Source: Candidatus Cryptobacteroides onthequi (GTDB lineage: Bacteria; Bacteroidota; Bacteroidia; Bacteroidales; UBA932). Taken from it: 44,287 bases of DNA. Shown here piece by piece: positions 7,747-15,721 of this stretch. The stretch's first letter is position 1. Every line of letters begins with the position of its first letter. The position numbers and the translations under genes were made by a program. The stretch spans positions 1 to 44,287 of the forward strand of contig JAGHSA010000028.1 in the NCBI GenBank assembly GCA_018066125.1, in the 5' to 3' direction. The notes beneath the pieces were generated by a model that worked only from the letters and a program-made list of their open reading frames with translations, ran no database searches and had not been told where the DNA came from.

Positions 7747-9638
7747 AACCATCCTCCATTGTTGCTGGCGTTCTCTCTGGAGACAATGGATATTGTCCTT
7801 TTGAAGAGTTTTCCGCCCATATCCGTATCTGTTCCTTCCGCTGCACCTCCGGCAACTGCTTCCACTGTGATTCTGGCCGATCCCATCTTGCTGCAATTTA
7901 TGTGCAGAATGCCCTGAGATACGGCAGGAGCCTCTTTGAGGCCCAAAGCTTCGCTGTCTCTGCTGCTGATGCTTACTTCCTTGATGGCAATCTTTGAGGC
8001 ATCTTCTCCGAGAAGACGTCTGAGGTCTATGCTTGCGTCAGTGCCTGTCTTTACTGTCACGAAAGGTACTCCCTCTACATTCATGAGCATCTTCCATGCA
8101 TCGATAACTCCGGTGCCCATGCCGCCTTTCCTCGAGGCGAGATCAAAGCTTGAAGTCGGCCCCATCTTGCTGCCGGAAAGTCTGTCTTCCAGCGGGTTCA
8201 CGGCTGTGAGTATCATGGCCTCGAACTCGTCTCTTGTGAAATGTCTTCCAAGCTGCTTTGCATAAGAGAGACCGAGCGCCGCGATTCCTGATACTACCGG
8301 AGTTGCCTGAGATGTGCCGTGCATGAAACCGTAGTCGTTGCCCTTGAGTTCGCTCGGGAGGGTCGAAAGCATGGTGAGGGTAAACGTGTTGTCTCCGCCC
8401 GGCGCCGCAATGTTTACTCCCAGACCATAGTTCGAGTACCATGCTGGGAGGTTGTCCTGCGAGATGGCAGACACACAGATGTAATCCCTGTATGCACCGG
8501 GATACTCTGCAAAGTTGTTATGACTGTTTCCTGCGGAAATGATGACGATGTTGCCGTCCACCGCACTGTTGTTGGCGTTTTCCGGTGCCCTGAAATAGTC
8601 GAATGCCGCTTTCACGGCCGAAAGGCTTTCGCTGAATGCCCTGTCGGAATAGTATTTGCCCAGTCCGAAAGAACACTGAAGCACACTCGCTCCGTTGTCG
8701 GCTGCATATTTGATTGCCTTTGCCACGGCTGCGTTGTCGTGGCTGCTGCCGCTGAAGATCTGGCATGACATGATCCTCACGCCGTCGCCCTTCCCGGATC
8801 CTCCGGCAACGCTGCTGATTCCGATGCCGTTGTTGTTCACGGCGGCTACAAGACCGGCCACGTGTGTGCCATGGCCGTTGTCACCCCCCTTATTCCAGGA
8901 GATGGGTCCGTCATCAATGAAATTGTAACCATGGATGTCATCGACATATCCGTTCCTGTCGTCATCAATGCCGTTGCCGGGAATCTCTCCCGTATTCGTC
9001 CACATGTTTGCCTCCAGGTCGGGGTGAGTGTACTTGACACCCTCGTCGACCACGGCCACAATGATTGACGGGTCGCCTGCGCACAGACTCCATGCATCCT
9101 TGATGTTCACGTCACATCCTGCGACGCAGGTCTGCCCGAATGTGGACTTGTCTCCGTTGTTGAAAAGGAACCACTGGCTTTTGAACAGCGGATCATTCAT
9201 GGAGACAGGCTCGGCAGCAGACTTTGTCATCGGTGCGATGTCGCAGACAGTCATGTCGTCGCTCTCCGAAGGATCGGTCAGCGCGGCACAGAACTCTATG
9301 CTCCGTACAGCCTCGCTCTTCGAGAGTCTTCCTGCCACCTCTCTGGCCTCCATTCCTTCCGGGATGGTGACCACAAACCATCTGTCCAGCCCGTATCTGT
9401 GCTCTATGGATTCCTTGCCTGGAGTAGAAGGGAACAGCCTTTCATATTCAAAACCGTCCGCGGCTGAGCTTATGTCATCCGCCTGGACAAGAATCCTGGA
9501 GTTGTCCGCATTTTCTGGGCTGCCGATTACCGATGCCGCAAGTGGGGTGTCCTCTATAAGGGAAGTTCTCCCGTCGCATCCTGAAAGGAGCAACGGAAGA
9601 ACTGCCATTGAAAGTATAAACAGTCTGTTTTTCAGCAT
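7743..9638 (-). CDS. S8 subtilisin-family serine peptidase, lipoprotein
   Basis: 631 residues with a lipoprotein signal (LSMAVLPLLLSGC-DG). Residues 45-125 form a propeptide-like region ('DRWFVVTIPEGMEAREVAGRL') resembling the fervidolysin-type N-terminal prodomain. The catalytic triad is intact: Asp198 in 'VAVVDEGVKYTHPDL', His256 in 'NGHGTHVAG', Ser443 in 'MHGTSQATPVVSG', with oxyanion Asn371 in 'IISAGNS'. A small beta-rich C-terminal domain follows (about 500-631). It should be an active endopeptidase on the cell surface or in the periplasm. It lies 5 nt downstream of the LRR lipoprotein gene and overlaps the next gene by 4 nt, tying it to the SusCD locus across the divergent promoter region. 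Confidence 0.93.
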   Translation of the reverse strand: MLKNRLFILSMAVLPLLLSGCDGRTSLIEDTPLAASVIGSPENADNSRILVQADDISSAADGFEYERLFPSTPGKESIEHRYGLDRWFVVTIPEGMEAREVAGRLSKSEAVRSIEFCAALTDPSESDDMTVCDIAPMTKSAAEPVSMNDPLFKSQWFLFNNGDKSTFGQTCVAGCDVNIKDAWSLCAGDPSIIVAVVDEGVKYTHPDLEANMWTNTGEIPGNGIDDDRNGYVDDIHGYNFIDDGPISWNKGGDNGHGTHVAGLVAAVNNNGIGISSVAGGSGKGDGVRIMSCQIFSGSSHDNAAVAKAIKYAADNGASVLQCSFGLGKYYSDRAFSESLSAVKAAFDYFRAPENANNSAVDGNIVIISAGNSHNNFAEYPGAYRDYICVSAISQDNLPAWYSNYGLGVNIAAPGGDNTFTLTMLSTLPSELKGNDYGFMHGTSQATPVVSGIAALGLSYAKQLGRHFTRDEFEAMILTAVNPLEDRLSGSKMGPTSSFDLASRKGGMGTGVIDAWKMLMNVEGVPFVTVKTGTDASIDLRRLLGEDASKIAIKEVSISSRDSEALGLKEAPAVSQGILHINCSKMGSARITVEAVAGGAAEGTDTDMGGKLFKRTISIVSRENASNNGGWL

Positions 9639-9643
9639 GAAAA

Positions 9644-12600
9644 CTATTCCTCGTCGTTACGTGAACCGCTCATGTTGATAGCGAAGATGAGGGCGCGGCC
9701 GCCGCTGACCTTGAAGAAGATCTCCTCACCTTCCACGGTAGAGTTGTCGCTCTTGTACTGACCGGAGAGGTTGTACCAGTGGTAGTTGGTATTGCCATCC
9801 TGGATGAAGCTCTTGCCGTCCTCAGAGATGGTGTTGATTACACCTACGGTAAGAGGGTTCTCGTCCTTTGTAACGTAGCTTGGTCCATAGTTTGAAGAGT
9901 CGGTGTCCTTGGTGAGAACTGGCTTTCCTGAGCTTCTCTCGAGTGTGATGGTCACATTCTCGGAATCGGTGACTGCAAAGAACTTGATCACCTTTCTGCC
10001 TGACTTCACCTTGATGGATGCCTGACCTCCGTCGTTTACGAGGAAGCCCTCAGAAGCCATGGTGTAGTTGATGGCGAAGTTCACTTTCTCAGCGTTTGTG
10101 CCTGCGGTGAGCTCAGTGATGTAGTTCCACTCGTTGGTCTTCATCGAGTAGGTAGGGTTGCTGAAATTCTGGACCATGATCTCGCCAGAAGCGCCTTCTA
10201 CAACACCGTCAGCAAGAGAGTTGCCTGAGCCTACGTTTACGGCTGCGAGCTGCGAACCTGTAGCTATGATCTTCTTGATGGTACCGTTCTTTGCCGCATT
10301 GGTGATGATGACAGTCTTGATGCCTGTATTCGAGATGTCGAGAGTCTCAAGCTTTGAGAGTGAACCGAGGTTGAGCTCTCCGCTGATGCCGGTACCTGCA
10401 AGGTTGAGATACTTGACTGCGGTAAGAGAAGATGTTCCTGAGAGAGATGTTGCACCTGTGTTGCTCATATCAAGGCTCTCGAGGTTGGAGAGGATGTATG
10501 GAGAGAATGAGAGCTGCTTGTTGTCAGACACATTGATGACCTTCAGGCTGCTTGGGAGTGACTGATAGTCGAGTGTGCCGGCAAGAGCATTGTTCTTGAG
10601 GTTGAGCTCTACAAGGCTTGTGTTCTTCTTGAGGTTGATCTTGGAGATGGCGTTGTTGCTGAGGTCAAGGACCTTGAGGGTCTTGATTGCAGAACCGTCA
10701 AACTCGGTGAGCTTGTTGTTTGAAAGATTGAGGGTCTCGATAGGGAAGGCCTCGAGTCCGGCGATGCTGCTGAGACCGAAGTATGAAAGGTCGAGTTCCT
10801 TGACAGCTGCAAGCTCTGTCTCTGAGATCTCTCCATTATTGTCTGCGTCGAAATTCTTGAGGACGAGCTTCTTGATATATTCATCCTCGATGAGTGAAGC
10901 ATAGTCTGAAACAGGAACCTCGTTTGGATCGTCAACAAACACGACCTTGACGTAGATGTAATTAAATGTGTCCCAGTCGAAGTACGATGTAGGAATGTCG
11001 AACTTGGTGTTATCGACGCCCTTTGCGTAACGTACCTCAAGGAGGCTTGAGCAGCTGTAAGCTGATGCCTTTTCAAGATTCTTTGCAGTAGAGAAGTCGA
11101 GAAGCTCGACTGACTTGTTGTACTGAGAGTTGAAAGAGACAAGCTTAGGAGAGTGTGAGAGGTCGATGGTCTTGAGCACTGTGTAGTTGCCAGAGAAAGT
11201 GGTGAGGTTCACGAGGTGCGAGAAGTCCATCTCCTTGATCTTTGCATTGTCGATCGAGAGGTACTCGAGCCTGTCATTCTTTGAGATGTCAAGGCTTGTG
11301 AGGTTCTCAGAACCGATGCTGAGAGTCTTGAGCTCTGGGCATGAGCTGAAATCAGCCGAAGCAATCTTTGAAGAATAGACTGAAATGGTATCAACCTTTG
11401 GCATCGCTGCGGCATTCACGCTTGTGAGTGCGGTCGCATAGCAGATGAAAGAGTTGAGTGAAGGGAGTGAGGTGTACTCGATCTCTGCAAGATTTGAGCA
11501 GAGAGGCATGCTGAGCTTCACGAGAGCCTTGAGCTCGCCGAGAGTTGCCTTCTTGAGGCTCTTAGCGGTGACGTGGATGTACGTGAGGTTCCTGTTTGCA
11601 GAAAGGTCGATGGTTTCGAATGTCGACTTGCCTGCACCGTATGAAGGGCCTGAGAACTGGAATGATTCGAGATTGTAGAATGCCTCGACGCCTGCGAATG
11701 AAGAGATTGCGTAGTCCTCGTCTTTGATGTTGATTTCCTTGACCTCTGCAGCCTCTGCAGCTGAGATGGCACCGTCATTGTCTGTGTCAAAGTTAGCGAG
11801 GATGTATGCCTTGAAGTTGTCGCACTCGAATGCAGGAGCGGCAAAGCTTGTCTCGCTCTCCTGAGCGATGGTGATGTGCTGTACTGCATAGCCGTTGGCA
11901 TCAATGAGATTGACAGTACCGATTCTCTTTGCTGGAGTGTTGTTTGCATCGACGTTTACGGTGAAGGTCTCTGTGCGTGTGGCGCCGGCCTTGGTCTCCA
12001 CGATGCTGATCCATGAAGAAGATGAAGGATCCACCTCTGCTGTGAACTCAACGTTTGTGGTGACAGAAACGGTCACCTCACCACCTGCAGGAGCGACAGT
12101 CTCTGCAGATGCCACATACTCGAGGATACCCTTTGTGAATGAGATGGTCTTGAGGTCTGTCTTGCCCTTGCCGTCAGTAGCGAATACGAGGACCTTTCCC
12201 TTATCTGATGCGTCAGAAGCAGGGACGCTGACCTTGATCACACCCTTTGAAGCGCTTTCAGCGACAGCCTCTGCAGACCAGTTGCCTGATGCGAAGGCGT
12301 CGACGACGGTGTTGTCGTCAGCTCCGTTGACTGTGTATGCAATCTCGGTTGCTCCACCTGCCACGATCTCGTAGGTCTTGGTGTTGTCGATAACGACTGC
12401 AAATGCGACCTCGCGTGGAAGGATGAGTGTGCTGCCGTCGGTGAAGATGAATACGACACCCTCGGATGTCTCCTTCACGCCTGCGAAGATTGCGTTGCAT
12501 GCGCTTCCTCCGGTCTGTGCGGATCCAAGATCTGTCCATGTAGTTCCATTGTCACTGGAAACTTCCCATCTGCCGTTGTTGACACGTACGACAGGAGCGA

Positions 12601-13081
12601 CTCCGCTGGCTGACACCTTGTTGCCGGATGCATCGAGAAGAGCTTTTCCATTGACAGTCCAGTAATATGTGTTTCCTTCGAGGACTACACCGATTTCAGG
12701 GGTGATTCCGTCCTTACCGTCCTTACCGTCAGCTCCGTTTGTACCATTTGTACCATTTGTTCCGTTTGTTCCGTTGATGCCGTCTTTTCCATTGTAGATG
12801 GTGATGGCAGGGCTCTTGGTGAAATGAATGGTGTAGCCGATGACCTGTCCTTCGGCGTTGGTGACATTCTCCACACCTGTCACATAGTCGTTCTGCTGAA
12901 GAGCATTGACGATGGTACGGAGACCTGAGATCTCAGAATTGATGCCATCTACCTTTTCCTTAAGACCCTTGATTTCAGTCTCAAGATTGCCGACACGGTT
13001 GATGATGTCTGTGTCGTCGTAGGAACAGCCCACGATTGCCAGGACTGATGCTGCGATTGCGCTGATAACCTTCTTGTTCAT
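9644..13081 (-). CDS. surface lipoprotein with coiled coil, collagen-like, BACON, EF-hand and LRR segments
   Basis: 1145 residues. In order: lipoprotein signal (ASVLAIVGC-SYDD); a coiled coil at about 25-65 ('VGNLETEIKGLKEKVDG'); a PL29-type N-terminal domain (DUF4988) with a Gly-X-Y stretch (GTNGTNGTNGTNGADG); a BACON domain ('TVAPAGGEVTVSVTTN...WISI'); then two modules that each open with an EF-hand-like loop ('DTDNDGAISAAE', 'DADNNGEISETE') and continue with leucine-rich repeats of about 20-24 residues ('LKVLDLSNNAISKINLKKN'). The C-terminus is a beta-rich domain. No lyase or hydrolase motif is seen. Parts such as BACON and LRR usually bind ligands. It is second in the operon of exported lipoproteins beside SusCD; a substrate-binding surface role is inferred. 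Confidence 0.85.
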   Translation of the reverse strand: MNKKVISAIAASVLAIVGCSYDDTDIINRVGNLETEIKGLKEKVDGINSEISGLRTIVNALQQNDYVTGVENVTNAEGQVIGYTIHFTKSPAITIYNGKDGINGTNGTNGTNGTNGADGKDGKDGITPEIGVVLEGNTYYWTVNGKALLDASGNKVSASGVAPVVRVNNGRWEVSSDNGTTWTDLGSAQTGGSACNAIFAGVKETSEGVVFIFTDGSTLILPREVAFAVVIDNTKTYEIVAGGATEIAYTVNGADDNTVVDAFASGNWSAEAVAESASKGVIKVSVPASDASDKGKVLVFATDGKGKTDLKTISFTKGILEYVASAETVAPAGGEVTVSVTTNVEFTAEVDPSSSSWISIVETKAGATRTETFTVNVDANNTPAKRIGTVNLIDANGYAVQHITIAQESETSFAAPAFECDNFKAYILANFDTDNDGAISAAEAAEVKEINIKDEDYAISSFAGVEAFYNLESFQFSGPSYGAGKSTFETIDLSANRNLTYIHVTAKSLKKATLGELKALVKLSMPLCSNLAEIEYTSLPSLNSFICYATALTSVNAAAMPKVDTISVYSSKIASADFSSCPELKTLSIGSENLTSLDISKNDRLEYLSIDNAKIKEMDFSHLVNLTTFSGNYTVLKTIDLSHSPKLVSFNSQYNKSVELLDFSTAKNLEKASAYSCSSLLEVRYAKGVDNTKFDIPTSYFDWDTFNYIYVKVVFVDDPNEVPVSDYASLIEDEYIKKLVLKNFDADNNGEISETELAAVKELDLSYFGLSSIAGLEAFPIETLNLSNNKLTEFDGSAIKTLKVLDLSNNAISKINLKKNTSLVELNLKNNALAGTLDYQSLPSSLKVINVSDNKQLSFSPYILSNLESLDMSNTGATSLSGTSSLTAVKYLNLAGTGISGELNLGSLSKLETLDISNTGIKTVIITNAAKNGTIKKIIATGSQLAAVNVGSGNSLADGVVEGASGEIMVQNFSNPTYSMKTNEWNYITELTAGTNAEKVNFAINYTMASEGFLVNDGGQASIKVKSGRKVIKFFAVTDSENVTITLERSSGKPVLTKDTDSSNYGPSYVTKDENPLTVGVINTISEDGKSFIQDGNTNYHWYNLSGQYKSDNSTVEGEEIFFKVSGGRALIFAINMSGSRNDEE
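12737..12772 (-). repeat. four 9-bp tandem repeats encoding Gly-Thr-Asn
   Basis: Four tandem units (GTTTGTACC, ATTTGTACC, ATTTGTTCC, GTTTGTTCC on the plus strand) encode the Gly-Thr-Asn triplets of the collagen-like stretch in the LRR lipoprotein. Units differ by one or two bases. Changes in copy number would stay in frame. Confidence 0.85.
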
Positions 13082-13109
13082 TGTTTAGTCAGTATTATGA
13101 TTGTTTGTC

Positions 13110-15584
13110 TTATTTCTTGATAGAGACGCCTTTGGCTTTGACATCGGAGACTTTCATGATGACCTCCTGGACGCCAGGTGCAGACTGAACGTTCCAGAAC
13201 TGATAGGCCTCTGTATAACCTACTTCGCGGTTGCCTGTCACCGATGCCTTCGGCTCAGGAATAGGGATGAACAGGTCGTAGTGGAGCGGGCCGAAGCGGC
13301 CTTCCGCATCTTCTGCGTATGCAGTGATACTCCAAGGCATGTATGACATGGTCTCTCCTTCTTCGGTCTTGAATATGTAGCCGCTTCCCGGCTTTGCATT
13401 GGAGTCGGCACCATACCACCAAGGCCTGAGAAGTCCACCCTTCTTGTCGACAATGTTGTCACCTTCTACTTCCGGCATGATGATGAGGTTTACGAGGTGG
13501 TCGATTCCTCCGGAGCTTGCAAAATTCTCCTTTGGAGGCCAGATGCCCCAGTACCAGTGAGCCGGGTCGCCTGTGGTCTGGATCATCACTCTCATGATGC
13601 AATCGCCGTCGTCGTATCTGCCCCACATGTTGGCGTCAAGGGCTTTCAGGTCTTCGGAGCGGAAGATCTCATATGTGTATGAAAGGTCGCAGTTCGCCTT
13701 TCCGAATGGAATCTCAGGAGAATGGAACTTATACTCATACATCTTGGTGGTGTTGCTTCCCTCATATCCGAACACGAGGAGAGAGTAGTCGGTGTCTGAA
13801 GTCCAGTTAGATGTCCATTCCCTCTCACCTTTATATACATAGTAACTGATCTCGTCCTCATAGATGTCGCGGATCTGATCCATGACTTCTCTCTCCATGA
13901 GAGAGCCGTCTTCGTGGCGGTAGGTTGCGAGGTCCTCTGTCGTGATGAGGAAAGGCATGTAGTAGTCTGTAGGGTTGGATGGCGTGATCTTGAAGGTCGC
14001 ATATTTCCAACTGTTGGTCACAAGTTCCACTGAGAACGTGTTGTCAGACTGGGCCGGTGTGCCTGTCTTGGCATCAACCCGCTTGATCGCAGTGGTCAGT
14101 TCGCCCTTTTCGTTCACACCGAATACATAGATGCGGTAGTTGGACTCCGGATCGAATGTCCAGCCGAGGTCCTGTCTTCCCCAGATGGTGCAAGTGCCGC
14201 TGTGGAGGTCCGGATGATTTGCCCATGTGATTCCTGGACCATACGATCCGTTCGCCAGTGAATTGTTCTCGGAATTGAGAATCCTCTGGTACATCTGGAA
14301 ATCGTTCATGCCCTTGCAGCGGGCCTCGCTGATGAAGGCGGTGTAGTACTTTGTTGCAGGGTTGCTAGGGGTCACCTTGATCTGGATGTCCATTGCCTTG
14401 ACCTCAGTGACTTGAACGTCGAATGTGCAGTTGTCCGTTATCTCATTCTCAAGAGTCGTGAATGTGAATACCTCCATGGCTTCACTGGTGGCATTTCCCT
14501 CGCGGTCCATTCCCCAGGCCACGACATGGTAGAGGGTGCCCATCGAGAGGTCCTCCTCCACTTTCTCTGACACCTTGCCCTTGTAGAGGAAGTCATCCAT
14601 GGTGTAGTCGCTCATCGCCACTGCCTTCACGATGTCATCGATGAACTGAGACTGGATCTCCTGGAGTGTCACCTGCTTGAATGTCGCGTCGTCGGCCCAT
14701 GTCCAGTAGTACGTAGCGCTCAGGTCGTTAGGCGTGATGTTGATTGTAGCGGTGTTCTGGCCGATGTTGGTGGCATTGCCATCGAATGAGAGGCTTGCCT
14801 CGACTACTGAAGAAGTGCTGAAAAGGCGCATGGCAACAGGCGTGGTGCGCTTTCCTTCGATATCCATGCCATAGACGATGGCGTAATATTCTGTGCCGAG
14901 ACTGAGCTTCGAGAACTTCATCTCGGTTGCTTCGCCGCTGGTAGTCACCTTATACATGTTTGTCATTCCCTTGAGATGGTCAGAGAACGACATTCCTGTG
15001 TGGACCGTTTCTTTGATATATGCGAGGTCGCTCTGATAGAGCGCATCACCCCATCCCATCTGACCCGGTTTTGATGTGTCCAGAGCCAGGTATTTGTCCA
15101 CAGCGGATTTTGAGAAAACCTCAAAGAAGTAGTTGTTCTTGTATCCTCTTGGCGCGAATTTGACTACTGCGCTTGTGGATTTGATGTCTTTGATCTCGAT
15201 GACAAAGTCCTCGAATGCAAAAGCAACCTGAGAGACGTTGATGGTCGCGATCTCCTTCGAATTGTAGCTGACTGTGATCGATCCTGAGCGTTCGTCGCCG
15301 AGGTTGTCTGCCACATCAAATGTGATGCCTTCGTTGGTGGCCTTGAGGTTGAGGATCCACTCAGTGGATGTGGTGGCCTTCAGAACCTGACCGGCAACAG
15401 GGTTGGTGACGGTTACCGGGATGGAGTGGCTTGCAGAGTTTCCATCCACAAATACTGAGGTCCTTACCTCAACTGTCGGGTCCTTAGGCTCTTCAGGGAT
15501 TGGCTTGTCAACTTGTTTGCACGCGTTGATGGCGAGAAATGCCATGGCAAGCAGTGCGAATTTGAAATGGAATCTTGAATTCAT
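13110..15584 (-). CDS. surface lipoprotein with BACON and five tandem beta modules
   Basis: 824 residues from the ATG at 15584 (MNSRFHFKFALLAMAFLAINAC). The lipoprotein signal dictates this start; an upstream in-frame ATG at 15692 would put it inside the divergent promoter. A BACON domain (about 35-120, 'WILNLKATNEGITFDVADN') is followed by five modules of 110-190 residues. Modules 1-4 share a core: an opening strand such as 'ATINITPNDLSATYYW' or 'IKVTPSNPATKYYTAF', a helical insert, then 'GTEYYAIVYGMDIEGK' or 'NYRIYVFGVNEKGEL'. They look like divergent Fn3/Ig-type domains. No catalytic residues are evident. First gene of the minus operon, facing SusC. Likely an outer-membrane ligand-binding protein of the locus; the ligand is unknown. 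Confidence 0.8.
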   Translation of the reverse strand: MNSRFHFKFALLAMAFLAINACKQVDKPIPEEPKDPTVEVRTSVFVDGNSASHSIPVTVTNPVAGQVLKATTSTEWILNLKATNEGITFDVADNLGDERSGSITVSYNSKEIATINVSQVAFAFEDFVIEIKDIKSTSAVVKFAPRGYKNNYFFEVFSKSAVDKYLALDTSKPGQMGWGDALYQSDLAYIKETVHTGMSFSDHLKGMTNMYKVTTSGEATEMKFSKLSLGTEYYAIVYGMDIEGKRTTPVAMRLFSTSSVVEASLSFDGNATNIGQNTATINITPNDLSATYYWTWADDATFKQVTLQEIQSQFIDDIVKAVAMSDYTMDDFLYKGKVSEKVEEDLSMGTLYHVVAWGMDREGNATSEAMEVFTFTTLENEITDNCTFDVQVTEVKAMDIQIKVTPSNPATKYYTAFISEARCKGMNDFQMYQRILNSENNSLANGSYGPGITWANHPDLHSGTCTIWGRQDLGWTFDPESNYRIYVFGVNEKGELTTAIKRVDAKTGTPAQSDNTFSVELVTNSWKYATFKITPSNPTDYYMPFLITTEDLATYRHEDGSLMEREVMDQIRDIYEDEISYYVYKGEREWTSNWTSDTDYSLLVFGYEGSNTTKMYEYKFHSPEIPFGKANCDLSYTYEIFRSEDLKALDANMWGRYDDGDCIMRVMIQTTGDPAHWYWGIWPPKENFASSGGIDHLVNLIIMPEVEGDNIVDKKGGLLRPWWYGADSNAKPGSGYIFKTEEGETMSYMPWSITAYAEDAEGRFGPLHYDLFIPIPEPKASVTGNREVGYTEAYQFWNVQSAPGVQEVIMKVSDVKAKGVSIKK

Positions 15585-15637
15585 ATGTTCTTTTGACGCA
15601 GGAAAAATGAATAAATCTCGCAAAGATTGTAAAAAAG

Positions 15638-15670
15638 TTTGAATAATTATGAAAAACGGGGCTATATTTG
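15638..15670 (+). promoter_or_regulatory. promoter of the SusCD operon (TTTG - 21 bp - TATATTTG)
   Basis: TTTG at 15638-15641 and TATATTTG at 15663-15670, separated by 21 bp, match the Bacteroidetes sigma-ABfr promoter (-33 TTTG, -7 TAnnTTTG). Transcription would begin near 15677, about 45 nt before the SusC start. On the other strand only a one-mismatch -7 (AATCTTTG, 15621-15628) is visible for the divergent operon. Confidence 0.75.
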
Positions 15671-15721
15671 CGCGTTTTTGTCGCAAAAGCACTCCCGAAT
15701 CGGGGTTAATCGGTAAATGAG

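Noticed and set aside
12737-12772. Possible CRISPR-like array
   Set aside because: Units are 9 bp, without spacers, and inside a coding frame; they encode a Gly-X-Y stretch. No CRISPR-type array occurs elsewhere in the window.
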